Part shown: piece by piece, positions 16,798-24,917 of the stretch | How the letters are laid out: each line of letters begins with the position of its first letter | Position numbering within the stretch: position 1 is the first letter of the stretch | Notes under the pieces: generated by a model | What the model was told of the DNA's origin: nothing | Databases searched by the model: none | Seen by the model: only the letters and a program-made list of their open reading frames with translations | Assembly: GCA_052078155.1 (NCBI GenBank) | Contig: JBQJBP010000001.1 | Location: forward strand, 2,356,001 to 2,420,000 | Direction: 5' to 3' | Origin: CAXBMB01 sp052078155 | GTDB lineage: Bacteria > Pseudomonadota > Alphaproteobacteria > Kiloniellales > DSM-21159 | Length of the DNA: 64,000 nucleotides | Position numbers and translations under genes: made by a program

Positions 16798-17217
16798 CTA
16801 CCGGGTTTTCAGTGGAAACTCCGGATGATGGTGAGCAGCCAGCCGCAACAACTGCTGAAACTTTGGACACTCCAGATGGGACGGAGCGGAACAGTCAGCC
16901 ACGTGGCGCAGTGCATTTTGGAGTGTCGTCAGGTTGCGGATCTGCCGCTCCAGCGCATCTGCCCGCTTGTGCAGTTCCTCCCGGGGTACCTTTGGCTGGT
17001 TGTCCTCACCGAACATTTCCGCAATTTCATCCAGAGAGAATCCCGCTGACTTGCCCAGCGCGATCAAGGCCAGCCGCAAAGGGGAGTCCGGGCCGAACTG
17101 TCGGCGCAGGCCCTGACGGCCCAGGGACGTGATCAGCCCCTTTTCTTCATAGTACCGCAGCGTGGAGGGAGGCAGACCGGATTGAGCCGCCAGCTCGCCA
17201 ATATCCAGATTTTTCAT
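16798..17217 (-). CDS. MerR-family regulator, divergent from an MFS exporter
   Basis: A 139-residue MerR protein. MKNLDIGELAAQSGLPPSTLRYYEEKGLI is the standard N-terminal helix-turn-helix and wing, followed by a dimerisation helix from about residue 75. Near the C terminus C-x7-C-P (CSAPSHLECP) resembles the spacing of the metal-binding loop of CueR-type sensors; other MerR exporters' regulators have a similar pair, so metal sensing is only a possibility. The ATG at 17217 is preferred to longer in-frame starts because those would run through the operator. It faces an MFS gene across a promoter with a 19-base spacer and a central palindrome, so it probably activates that exporter on ligand binding. 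Confidence 0.87.
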   Translation of the reverse strand: MKNLDIGELAAQSGLPPSTLRYYEEKGLITSLGRQGLRRQFGPDSPLRLALIALGKSAGFSLDEIAEMFGEDNQPKVPREELHKRADALERQIRNLTTLQNALRHVADCSAPSHLECPKFQQLLRLAAHHHPEFPLKTR

Positions 17218-17219
17218 GC

Positions 17220-17250
17220 TTGACCTCAAGTTAACTTGAACTCGTAGGGT
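17220..17250 (+). promoter_or_regulatory. MerR-type promoter with 19-bp spacer
   Basis: TTGACC (17220-17225) is a -35 element and TAGGGT (17245-17250) a plausible -10. The spacer is 19 bases, two more than optimal, the known hallmark of MerR-activated promoters. The spacer contains the perfect palindrome TCAAGTTAACTTGA (17226-17239), identical in its core to the SoxR box. It drives the plus-strand MFS gene and overlaps the start of the merR-type gene. Confidence 0.8.
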
Positions 17251-17288
17251 GCCGTCTTGCCCTCCATTCAGCAAGAGGAATCCTGACC

Positions 17289-18647
17289 TTGACCACCCCA
17301 TCCTCATCACCCGCCTTACCCGGCAAGGTGACGGCCCGTCCTGCCCAACTCACAGATGATCCCGACCGGCTCCCCTCCGCCTCATCCCCTCAATCAGGAG
17401 TCACCGCTCCACCCTCCTGTGCGGACCACGGCACGGACCAGAACCTCTCATCCCCCCAAGGACCTTTATGGCGGGAAAAACAGGCGCTTGCGCTTTTGCT
17501 GGCCGCCAGTCTTACCGTGATGGCCAATGCCACCATCAGCCCGGCCCTGCCCCGTCTGGAGGCGCTCTTTGCCCAGGACCCCAACGCAGAACTGCTGACC
17601 CGCCTGCTGGTGCCAGCCCCTTCGCTGACGGTCATCTTCTGCGCGCCTCTGTCAGGATGGCTCGCGGACCGCTACGGCAGGCGCTGGCTGCTGTTAACCG
17701 GCGTCGTGCTGTTTGTGCTGACCGGCAGCGCCGGTGCCTACCTGCCCGACCTGACCAGCATCTTTGCCAGTCGGCTGGCCCTGGGGGTTGCTGTGGCCAT
17801 GATCATGACCGCGCAAACGGCGTTGATCGGGGATTACTATGTCGGGGCACGGCGCAGCGCCATCACGGGCCTGCAGACGTCAGCGCGCAACTTTGGCGGT
17901 TTTGCCTTTATCACACTGGCCGGCTGGCTGGCGCTCTATTCGCCCCGACTGCCCTTTGCCATCTACGCCCTGGCCGGGCTGATGCTGCCCTTCCTCTGGG
18001 TCGCCATCACGGAGCCTCTACGCACCCCGACAAAGACAAATAAAGCGGCAACTCCGTCCTCTGAAAGAGTGTCTGCCAACTGGCCCTGGCTGGTGGCGGC
18101 GCTGGCGGCTTTGCAGATGCTGACCAACCTGACTTTCTTCCTGATGCCGACCCAGGTGCCTTTCTTTCTGGATTCACTGGGGTATGACAGCGCCCCCATG
18201 ACCGGGCTGGTTCTGGGCGTTCTGACACTGACAGGGGGAATGACAGCCTTGCTGTTCAGCCGCATCAAAGGTGTGTTGGGCGCTGCGGGTCTCTTTGCCC
18301 TGGGCTATGGTCTGATGGCGGGAGGCTTTGCCCTTCTGCCGCTGGGCGGCCAGCTCTGGGCTCTCCTGTTGGCCGCGGGTGCCATTGGGGCAGGCTTTGC
18401 GCTGGTCATGCCAAACTTCGTGTCACTGGTCCTGCACCTGGCCCCGGCCTCTCATCGCGGACTGGCCGGCGGCGTGCTGACCACCGCCGTCTTCCTGGGG
18501 CAGTTCTGCTCGCCTTTTATCAGCATTCCTGCCATTGCGGCCTGGGGTTTTGACGGCACCTATCACAGCACAGCGGCGCTGCTGACCCTGCTCGCGCTGA
18601 TCGCCCTGCTCCACCACAGCAGGAGATTTGCAGCCCCTTTGCGGTAA
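17289..18647 (+). CDS. MFS multidrug-type exporter under MerR control
   Basis: A 452-residue transporter with a polar, Ser/Pro-rich N-terminal extension of about 55 residues before the first membrane helix. Twelve helices follow; motif A is APLSGWLADRYGRRWLLL, typical of DHA-type proton antiporters. A TTG start at 17289 is supported by AAGAGGA ten bases upstream; the next in-frame Met is inside the first helix, too late. It is divergent from the MerR-type gene and lies 38 bases after the -10 of a 19-bp-spacer promoter, so it is probably induced by the toxic compound that MerR senses. A large hairpin follows the stop. Confidence 0.83.
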   Translation: MTTPSSSPALPGKVTARPAQLTDDPDRLPSASSPQSGVTAPPSCADHGTDQNLSSPQGPLWREKQALALLLAASLTVMANATISPALPRLEALFAQDPNAELLTRLLVPAPSLTVIFCAPLSGWLADRYGRRWLLLTGVVLFVLTGSAGAYLPDLTSIFASRLALGVAVAMIMTAQTALIGDYYVGARRSAITGLQTSARNFGGFAFITLAGWLALYSPRLPFAIYALAGLMLPFLWVAITEPLRTPTKTNKAATPSSERVSANWPWLVAALAALQMLTNLTFFLMPTQVPFFLDSLGYDSAPMTGLVLGVLTLTGGMTALLFSRIKGVLGAAGLFALGYGLMAGGFALLPLGGQLWALLLAAGAIGAGFALVMPNFVSLVLHLAPASHRGLAGGVLTTAVFLGQFCSPFISIPAIAAWGFDGTYHSTAALLTLLALIALLHHSRRFAAPLR

Positions 18648-18660
18648 CCCAGCAAAAAAC

Positions 18661-18713
18661 GGGTGAGCCTCTGGGGACCGGCAACAGCTGTCAGCCTCCA
18701 GAAGAGCTCACCC
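18661..18713. terminator. Hairpin between convergent genes
   Basis: GGGTGAGC (18661-18668) pairs with GCTCACCC (18706-18713), extended by CTCTGG and CCAGAAGAG with one bulge. It lies between the MFS stop and the convergent DUF4142 stop. No clear T-run follows, so it may be a weak or bidirectional terminator. Confidence 0.5.
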
Positions 18714-18754
18714 GCCCGTCCGCTTCAATCGGGAAAACGGGAAATTAAAGCGGA

Positions 18755-19306
18755 TTAGTTGACCGCACCCAGCAGAGCCGCGACCCGTTGGGATTCAGCC
18801 AGATGATGCTTGAAGTGCGGCAAGACAGCCTGAAAATGCGCCTTCAGTTCCGGCCGTTTGGCTGCGGGCAACAACAGGGTCTCCACGGCTTCAATGGCGG
18901 CGGTATGAAAGGCGATTTCATGACGAAGGTAGGCTTTGTCGAAATCTGCACCGCTCTTGGACTGCAGGTCTGCCAACACCGTGTAGTGGCTTTTGGCTGC
19001 GTCAAAGCGGGCAGAAGGCAGCAGGGGGGTCACCCCCAGTTCAGTTGCCAGATCATATGCCGCTTTGCGGACCCCTGTATGATCCCGGGCCACCATTTCA
19101 GCCAGGGCCTGGACCTCTGGTGACTGGCCGTTGATCTGCGCCAGCAAAGCCGTTTCGATGTCAAAGGAATTGACCTGATTGTAGATGGCAAAAATGGCGG
19201 GATCGTCCAGAGGGCCGCCTGCCTTGCTGGGGGTCGAACTGAGCGCCAGAACAGGCAAGGAGAAGATAAGAGCGAAAAGTGAGCCGATTGTTAGTTTTCT
19301 GAGCAT
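18755..19306 (-). CDS. Exported DUF4142 protein
   Basis: A 183-residue protein with an N-terminal signal peptide (KLTIGSLFALIFSLPVLALS) followed by the all-helical DUF4142 domain. That domain shows repeated His-containing helices: MVARDHTGVRKAAYDL, SHYTVLADLQSKSGADFDKAYLRHEIAFHTAAIE, and LPHFKHHLAESQRV. DUF4142 proteins are ferritin-like periplasmic proteins of unknown function, often linked to stress. The ATG at 19306 is chosen because it opens directly into the signal peptide; an in-frame reading continues upstream to 19453 but that part is polar. It is a single gene between the MFS exporter and a LysR regulator. Confidence 0.82.
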   Translation of the reverse strand: MLRKLTIGSLFALIFSLPVLALSSTPSKAGGPLDDPAIFAIYNQVNSFDIETALLAQINGQSPEVQALAEMVARDHTGVRKAAYDLATELGVTPLLPSARFDAAKSHYTVLADLQSKSGADFDKAYLRHEIAFHTAAIEAVETLLLPAAKRPELKAHFQAVLPHFKHHLAESQRVAALLGAVN

Positions 19307-19537
19307 CGGATGTGTCCAATGGTTGCTTTTGTAAAGGGTGCGGCGGCTGCTCCTTTTTTTTTGCAAACTAGAAGCAGCCAGCCGCTGGAGAAGGCCCTGT
19401 CTTTCCGATTTTGCCTCGGGTGCTCCCCTTTGGAGGACAGATGCCTTAAGCACTGATGAAGCGCTTGCCCTGGAAAATAGAGAGGCCTATTCTGATTTAG
19501 AAATTATCTTAATAAATATGATCTATAGGTTTTTTAA

Positions 19538-20482
19538 ATGAAACTAAGGCAGCTGGAGTTTGTTCGGGCCATTGCCGAAAGCCGGTCCTTCAGCCGGGCT
19601 GCCGAGATCTGCAACGCCAGCCAGCCGACGCTGTCCAACTCCCTGTCTCAGCTGGAAGAAGAACTGGGCGGCAAGCTCTTTACCCGCACCACCCGGCAGG
19701 TCAGCCTGACCCCATTTGGCCAGTATCTGCTGCCTTATCTGGAAAGCCTGTTGGACCATCGGGATGAAGCCCTGGCAGCCGCCAAAGCCTTTCACAATCC
19801 GGTTCATAAATTGCTGAGGATCGGCTTTTCCCCGCTGGTGGACATGCACCGGCTGGATCGGATCCTGCAGCCCTTCCGGGACCGTCATCCTGATGTCAGC
19901 ATTTTCTTCAAAGAATGTTCGCTGGATGACATAACGGCGCGTCTGACCGGCAACCAGGTGGACATGGCCATTGTGCCCCGTCTGTCCCTATCAGGAGGGT
20001 TTGAGCAAACCGGCTTCTATCAGGACAGGCTCTATTACCTGCCCCGGGAGGGAACTGCTGGAACACCCGCCCCGACCGGGCCAATCTCCTTGCAGTCCCT
20101 GCCAGACGTCCCGTTGATCCTGACAGACGGCAGCTGTGGCCTCACCGGAACACTGACGCGCCTGTTCGAGCAGAATGACGCGCAGTTCCGGAGTTACCCG
20201 GGACAGGCCAAAAGCTACCAAGCCATTGAGGAATGGGTCGACCTGGGCATCGGGGCCGCCATCCTGCCGCAGGCCAAACTGCGATTGGCAACAGAACAGG
20301 CCCGGCCTCTGGTATCAAGAAACGGCCTCCAGGTGGCCTTTGATTTTGACTGGACCTGGAACCGCGCCCAGCAGTCACAGCCACATCTGGCCGACTTCAT
20401 CAGCTACATCAAAAACACTGTTCCGGCCCTGATCGACGGGGAAAAGGACCATCAGTTGCAGCACCGGGAACAGGCAGGTTAG
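19538..20482 (+). CDS. LysR-family transcriptional regulator
   Basis: A 314-residue regulator. Residues 1-60 hold the LysR helix-turn-helix (RQLEFVRAIAESRSFSRAAEICNASQPTLSNSLSQLEEELGG KLF pattern), followed by the linker helix and the two-lobed periplasmic-binding-like effector domain (from LLRIGFSPLVD, with LTGNQVDMAIVPR and a C-terminal hinge). The sequence fits the CysB/CynR-like group in general shape. AT-rich DNA lies before the ATG, suitable for a promoter, but no divergent metabolic gene is adjacent (the neighbour is DUF4142), so the target is unknown. Confidence 0.87.
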   Translation: MKLRQLEFVRAIAESRSFSRAAEICNASQPTLSNSLSQLEEELGGKLFTRTTRQVSLTPFGQYLLPYLESLLDHRDEALAAAKAFHNPVHKLLRIGFSPLVDMHRLDRILQPFRDRHPDVSIFFKECSLDDITARLTGNQVDMAIVPRLSLSGGFEQTGFYQDRLYYLPREGTAGTPAPTGPISLQSLPDVPLILTDGSCGLTGTLTRLFEQNDAQFRSYPGQAKSYQAIEEWVDLGIGAAILPQAKLRLATEQARPLVSRNGLQVAFDFDWTWNRAQQSQPHLADFISYIKNTVPALIDGEKDHQLQHREQAG

Positions 20483-20530
20483 GGCGACAGGCTCCTGAAC
20501 GCCCCACCGCCCGCCCTGACCTGCTGCTGG

Positions 20531-20821
20531 TTACTCTGCCATCAGAAAAGCCAGACGCTCATCGGCCTTGCCCGGGCTGATTTCCAGAATCTCAGCACTG
20601 ACCACCTCTTCAGCTACAAAGGGGTCCTCTGAGACACGAACTTCCAGTTCTTCCTTGGACAGGCCGTGCGCCAGAATGGCCCCGCCCAGTTTGGGCTGCA
20701 GGCTGCCGGCCAGCAGAAACACGCCAGCGTCAAAGCCACTTTTCAACCAGGCGTTATGACCTTCCATAAACTGCCCGGCCTGTGCCTTGTTGCTGGAAAA
20801 TCTCAAAAGAACGACGAACAT
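20531..20821 (-). CDS. YciI-family protein
   Basis: A 96-residue protein of the YciI/YCII fold: MFVVLLRFSSNKAQAGQFMEGHNAWLK opens with the typical first strand and the conserved His of the family (GHNAWL), followed by GVFLLAGSLQP and DPFVAEEVVSAEILEI. The fold is a small ferredoxin-like dimer related to muconolactone isomerase and dehalogenase-like enzymes. A catalytic His-Asp pair has been suggested for the family; His22 and the Asp in DPF are present. It converges with the LysR gene. The function is unknown. Confidence 0.87.
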   Translation of the reverse strand: MFVVLLRFSSNKAQAGQFMEGHNAWLKSGFDAGVFLLAGSLQPKLGGAILAHGLSKEELEVRVSEDPFVAEEVVSAEILEISPGKADERLAFLMAE

Positions 20822-21233
20822 TTTGTTTCCCCTTTTCTATTGCCTCGCACAGACGTCCCGGCCGGACTGGATGCCAGGCCGCAATCTTTGGAATCAGATT
20901 GTGTCAGAGCCGCAAAGATCTGTTCTTGAATAGGGAAATGGGGGTTGAGAATGCCAGTGTTGGCTCACCTGCGGCCTCAACACTCCTGACAAAAGCAGGC
21001 AGCAGTGACGTCTGAACTGTCCAGCGGCAAGAACCAGACAAGCAGGCAAAGGTGCAAGACAGTCCTGGAAAGTCCTGACTGCGGTCGCAAGACTGGGGCC
21101 GTTACGCAGAGACGCTGATTTGAGAGAAAGACAGCAACAGAGCTTCGAAACAGCGCCTCTTAACGGTGACCCGGAAGGGACCACACAACAGAGACCCAGA
21201 ACGGAGCCACAAAACGGGTCCCTAAAATGGAAC
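20822..21233. other. Intergenic region, no gene seen
   Basis: 412 bases between the YciI-family gene and the tRNA terminator. The later part is rich in A, with loosely repeating ACAGAGACCC / GGAACC-like phrases (about 21180-21235), but no defined repeat unit or reading frame with coding character was seen. Confidence 0.4.
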
Positions 21234-21243
21234 CTTAAAACGA

Positions 21244-21281
21244 CTTAAGCCTCCCAAACCGGATGGTCTGAGAGGCTTAAG
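21244..21281 (-). terminator. Terminator of tRNA-Arg
   Basis: CTTAAGCCTC (21244-21253) pairs with GAGGCTTAAG (21272-21281). On the minus strand the stem is followed by TCGTTTTAAGG. It lies three bases after the tRNA 3' end. Confidence 0.75.
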
Positions 21282-21283
21282 AA

Positions 21284-21360
21284 TGGCGCGCCCGGGAAGA
21301 TTCGAACTCCCGACCCCTTGATTCGTAGTCAAGTACTCTATCCAGCTGAGCTACGGGCGC
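21284..21360 (-). tRNA. tRNA-Arg(ACG)
   Basis: The minus strand folds into a complete 77-base tRNA. The acceptor stem is GCGCCCG/CGGGCGC, with discriminator G and an encoded CCA (21284-21286). The D arm is GCTC/GAGT, the anticodon stem CTTGA/TCAAG with loop CTACGAA giving anticodon ACG, and the T stem GGGAG/CTTCC with TTCGAAT. ACG requires deamination of A34 to inosine by TadA to read CGU, CGC and CGA. Confidence 0.97.
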
Positions 21361-21639
21361 GCAGTATCTATTGTCTGTCCGGAGCAGTTTTTGTTACTGC
21401 CCCCGGCGCGGTGCGGAACCTACGCCCACGCCCCCGACAAGGCAAGGCTCTTTTTTACGATTTTTGTGCATTTCTTTTCCAGAGCTGTTTTACGGAGATT
21501 TCGACCCTCATGGAGAGCTGCTTTACGGAAAAACCCGGACAAAAGTCCACATTACTCAAACACCTAGGCAAATCCAGCTTGTCCCCAGAGTCTCCTTCAA
21601 GTACCATCTGCCAACAAATATAGGGGGGGAAGGTCGGTC

Positions 21640-22827
21640 ATGACGACAGCTTTTCCTAAGTCAAGCCCTCGGGGCGGGCGGCGTCATTTGAAAAAATCTC
21701 TGGGGTCTCAACGCAATATGTCACTGCTAGGCCGTATCGTACTATCGCACGGTCTGCTGCTGTTGGTCGCAGCTTGTTCCTTTGGTGAGGATGCTTTTGG
21801 TCCTTCTCAAAGTTCAAGACAAGCTTCGGGGGAAGTACCGGCCAATAATCAGCAGGTTCAAATACTTAACCTGAACACCGGAAGCTTTGAACCAGGTGGT
21901 GTCACACCGGGTCAGCCGACCGGAACTGTTGTGGGCGAAAAGGTGCAGGAGCTTCGGTCCGGCCTCGAACGGCTGCAGGGTGAAGTGGTTTCGGAAAATC
22001 AGCGGCTGCAGCAGGCACGAGACACTTCCAAAGCCTCCGCGTCGCGCTACCACGCTTTGAAAGCCTCCATCAACAGTCGCCTTCAGGTTGGTACCACACC
22101 GGGCAATCCCGAGCTGGTCTCACAGTGGCGCGAATCCCAAACGGAACTGCGCACTGTCGACGCCTCCATCAATGAGATGAATGATCTGGCCAACACGGTC
22201 AGCGCCACGGCCTCCCTCTCCACCTATCTGGTTGAGGCCACCCGCGCGACTTTCGGCCTGTCCGGTGCCATCGATGAAGATCATCGCCAGCTGGCCATTC
22301 TGGAAGATGAAGTCAACCAGACCACGGTGCTGATTGACCGCCTGCTGAGCGAGCTGACCGAAGACATCGCCCGTCAGACCGCTTTCCTGTCGTCTGAACG
22401 CAACAATCTGAACGCCATGTCCGTAGCCATCAAAAACGGCGAGTACATTGGTGTCAGCCTGGCCAACCGTTCCTTCGGTGCCCCGGCCCCGCAGGCTCCC
22501 GGTGGCGGGGCAGCTCTGGTTGGCCGTCAACAGCCACTGGTGGTCATCCGCTTCGACAGCAACAATGTGGACTATGAACAGGTGCTGTTTGGCGCTGTCA
22601 GTCGCGCCCTGGAACGCCGTCCCAACGCCGCCTTCGATCTGGTCGCTCTGGCACCGGGTCAGGGACAGCCGGGACAGGTTGCTCTGAACAGCGGTCAGGT
22701 CCGCCGGGATGCAGAAAGAGTGCTGCGGTCCCTGGCCAACATGGGCCTGCCAGCTGACCGGGTTTCCCTGTCAGCCGTATCAGCACCTCGCCTGGGCACA
22801 CCGGAAGTACATGTCTACGTCCGTTAA
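21640..22827 (+). CDS. Coiled-coil lipoprotein with an OmpA-like C-terminal domain
   Basis: A 395-residue envelope protein. A basic N-terminal stretch (RGGRRHLKKSLGSQRN) leads into a hydrophobic segment ending in LLLVAACS, a lipobox, so the mature protein probably begins at that Cys as a lipoprotein. Residues 90-265 are predicted mostly helical with heptad-like leucines (KVQELRSGLERLQGEVVSENQRLQ). Residues 300-395 (PLVVIRFDSNNVDYEQVL ... LRSLANMGLPADRVSLSA) resemble the beta-alpha layout of OmpA-like peptidoglycan-binding domains. GGGGGGGAAGG precedes the ATG at 21640; an alternative ATG at 21718 lacks one. A strong terminator follows the stop. It may tie the outer membrane to peptidoglycan; the family is not firmly recognised. 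Confidence 0.7.
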   Translation: MTTAFPKSSPRGGRRHLKKSLGSQRNMSLLGRIVLSHGLLLLVAACSFGEDAFGPSQSSRQASGEVPANNQQVQILNLNTGSFEPGGVTPGQPTGTVVGEKVQELRSGLERLQGEVVSENQRLQQARDTSKASASRYHALKASINSRLQVGTTPGNPELVSQWRESQTELRTVDASINEMNDLANTVSATASLSTYLVEATRATFGLSGAIDEDHRQLAILEDEVNQTTVLIDRLLSELTEDIARQTAFLSSERNNLNAMSVAIKNGEYIGVSLANRSFGAPAPQAPGGGAALVGRQQPLVVIRFDSNNVDYEQVLFGAVSRALERRPNAAFDLVALAPGQGQPGQVALNSGQVRRDAERVLRSLANMGLPADRVSLSAVSAPRLGTPEVHVYVR

Positions 22828-22876
22828 AGCTCAGCGAGCCGGGCCAAAGCTGGCCCGAAAGTGATCTGAGAAAAGA

Positions 22877-22912
22877 AACACCCGTCGGTGCCTCACCGGC
22901 GGGTGTTTTTTT
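22877..22912 (+). terminator. Rho-independent terminator after the lipoprotein gene
   Basis: AACACCCGTCGGTG (22877-22890) pairs with CACCGGCGGGTGTT (22894-22907), followed by a run of T. It is in the right place to end the lipoprotein transcript. Confidence 0.9.
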
Positions 22913-23104
22913 GGCCTGGCTGGACAAACGCTCCCAGGCAACCATCAGCCTCGGACCGACTGCGGCCTAAACGATCCTACCTGTGGGTCGACAAGGGGCC
23001 GACAGGCGGGCCTGCAGAGATGGCGGCTTGATATCTTGGGGAGCTTCCGTTTTAATCCGCGCCACCGTCACCCCCTTAATCATCACGAGCCGGAGTGGAC
23101 CCAC

Positions 23105-23593
23105 GTGAGCGAAGATACAGCCGCCGCCAAAACATTTCCCGTTTCCTGGGGCGAATTGCACCGCGATGCCAAGGCTCTGGCCTGGCGTTTGCTCTCCATG
23201 GACCGCTTCACCGGCATCGTTGCCATCACCCGTGGCGGCCTTGTTCCCGCAGCCATCATTGCCCGGGAACTGGAAGTCCGCCTGATCGACTGCGTCTGCA
23301 TCGCCAGCTATGACGATGACCGGCAGGGCGAGCTGAATGTGCTGAAAGCCAGCGAAGCCGCCGGAGACGGCGAAGGCTGGCTGATCGTCGATGATCTGGT
23401 TGACACAGGCAAAACCGCACGCGCCGTGCGTGAAATGCTGCCCAAGGCCCACTTCGCCACTGTGTATGCCAAGCCCGCCGGTCGCCCGGTGGTTGACTCC
23501 TTCGTGACGGAAGTCAGCCAGGACACCTGGATCCTCTTTCCCTGGGACATGGAAATGCAGGCCGCCACACCGCTGGCCCGCCGCAGCCTGTAA
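23105..23593 (+). CDS. gpt: Xanthine-guanine phosphoribosyltransferase
   Basis: A 162-residue purine salvage enzyme that joins guanine or xanthine to PRPP. The PRPP-binding signature is WLIVDDLVDTGKTARAVRE (residues about 97-115), with VAITRGGLVPAAIIARELEVR before it and the purine-recognition stretch SQDTWILFPWDME near the C terminus, as in E. coli Gpt (152 residues). The GTG at 23105 is chosen because the upstream extension to 23036 opens with a TTG and is not conserved in character. It is a single gene that converges with panC; a bidirectional terminator separates them. Action is expected in the cytoplasm, probably membrane-associated as in E. coli. Confidence 0.9.
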   Translation: MSEDTAAAKTFPVSWGELHRDAKALAWRLLSMDRFTGIVAITRGGLVPAAIIARELEVRLIDCVCIASYDDDRQGELNVLKASEAAGDGEGWLIVDDLVDTGKTARAVREMLPKAHFATVYAKPAGRPVVDSFVTEVSQDTWILFPWDMEMQAATPLARRSL

Positions 23594-23645
23594 TCTCGGT
23601 CGCCGGGTTCAGCTGGCTGAACTCAGGTCCGATCACAGAGACGAC

Positions 23646-23676
23646 AAAAACCCCCTTTGAGAGAAAGGGGGTTTTT
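23646..23676. terminator. Bidirectional terminator between gpt and panC
   Basis: AAAAACCCCCTTT pairs with AAAGGGGGTTTTT around a five-base loop. With A-runs on one side and T-runs on the other it can end both convergent genes. Confidence 0.9.
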
Positions 23677-23702
23677 CTTTACGAGAACCGGGAAGGCCCG
23701 GC

Positions 23703-24614
23703 TCAAACGGCAATGTTGTCGATCAGGCGGGTCTGGCCGAGCCAGGCTGCCACCAGCAGGCGACCGGCCACCCTAGATAGTTCGGCGCCCTCAGTGATCC
23801 TCTTATCCAGTGCTTCAGCCCGGCGCAGTTCAAGATAATCCACCTTATCAAACCCGGCAGAGAGCAGGGCCTGACAGGCAGCGTTCAGTATTCCCTCTAA
23901 AGGTCCGTCAGTGCTGCGAACCTGCTGCGCAACGTCACGCAACTGTCGGATCACCTGCACGGCCAGTTGCCGTTCGTCCGCGCTGAGATGCACATTGCGG
24001 GAGGAAAGAGCCAGACCGTCATCTTCCCGCACGGTTTCGCAAGCAATGATATTGGTGGGGATGTTGAGGTCAGCGACCATCTTCTCAACCACCAGAAGCT
24101 GCTGATAGTCCTTTTCGCCAAAGTAGGCGCTGTCGGCCAGCGCCATCAGCAAAAGCTTGCAAACCACGGTGGTCACGCCATCGAAGTGCCCGGCCCGATG
24201 CGCTCCCTCCAGACAGCCGGTCAACGCCGACTGCAGAGCGACCTGGGCGGCAAACCCCTGCGGATAGATCTCCGACACGGAAGGAGCAAAGAGAAGGTCA
24301 CAGCCGACCCCGGTCAAAAGCGCCCTGTCCTGCTCCTCCATTCGGGGATAGCCGTCCAGGTCCGCAGCGCGGTCAAACTGCTTTGGATTGACAAAGATGG
24401 TGGCAATCACCCGGTCACAGTCGGTTTTTCCCCGTGTGACCAATGACAGGTGCCCGGCGTGCAAAGACCCCATGGTGGGCACCAGCCCAACCGTCAGTCC
24501 GGCCCGGCGCCATTCAGCAACGACATTCCGCAGGTCGGCAACACTGCGGACGACCGGGGTGATCCCGGTGGGGCTTTTGGTGATCGGGTTGCTTAGCTGT
24601 ACGGACTGCGCCAT
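23703..24614 (-). CDS. panC: Pantoate--beta-alanine ligase
   Basis: A 303-residue pantothenate synthetase that joins pantoate and beta-alanine with ATP, the last step of vitamin B5 synthesis. The ATP-binding HIGH-type motif is VPTMGSLHAGHLSLV, followed by VSIFVNP-like ATIFVNPKQFD. FGEKDYQQL and the C-terminal KMSKS-equivalent ALSSRNVHLS are also present. Length is a little above the usual 280. The ATG at 24614 has AGGA upstream; a longer TTG/GTG reading to 24653 is less likely. It is not followed by panB here. A perfect palindrome lies about 85 bases upstream of the start. Confidence 0.96.
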   Translation of the reverse strand: MAQSVQLSNPITKSPTGITPVVRSVADLRNVVAEWRRAGLTVGLVPTMGSLHAGHLSLVTRGKTDCDRVIATIFVNPKQFDRAADLDGYPRMEEQDRALLTGVGCDLLFAPSVSEIYPQGFAAQVALQSALTGCLEGAHRAGHFDGVTTVVCKLLLMALADSAYFGEKDYQQLLVVEKMVADLNIPTNIIACETVREDDGLALSSRNVHLSADERQLAVQVIRQLRDVAQQVRSTDGPLEGILNAACQALLSAGFDKVDYLELRRAEALDKRITEGAELSRVAGRLLVAAWLGQTRLIDNIAV

Positions 24615-24698
24615 GTCTTTCCTGCCTCCCACAACAGAACTGGCAGGAGACAAAACTCCCCTGCCACCTGGTGATCAGACTAGAAATAGGCCTGAATT

Positions 24699-24713
24699 TG
24701 TTGCATTGCAACA
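24699..24713. promoter_or_regulatory. Perfect palindrome upstream of panC
   Basis: TGTTGCA-T-TGCAACA is a 15-base palindrome with seven-base arms, in an AT-rich stretch upstream of panC. It has the look of an operator for a dimeric regulator, but I cannot name the regulator. Confidence 0.45.
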
Positions 24714-24917
24714 TGAAGAGGCAAAGCCGTGCGCAACCCTCACGATAGCCCCTTGGAGTCGGCACAAGATTCACGACAAAGCTGGCTTGAGAGTTGTGAG
24801 AAAGAGGGCTCTCTGTTCCTGCCACTGCGCACAGTCCGCGCCCCACAGGTATCAAGTTGGAAGGCTAGAGCCGGATCGGCCCTGCCACCGCCGCCGCCCT
24901 AAGGCTCTTAAAGAGCA

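Noticed and set aside
16798..17310. SoxR identity for the MerR-type gene because of its SoxR-like operator
   Set aside because: The four-cysteine iron-sulfur cluster motif of SoxR is absent; only a C-x7-C pair is present.
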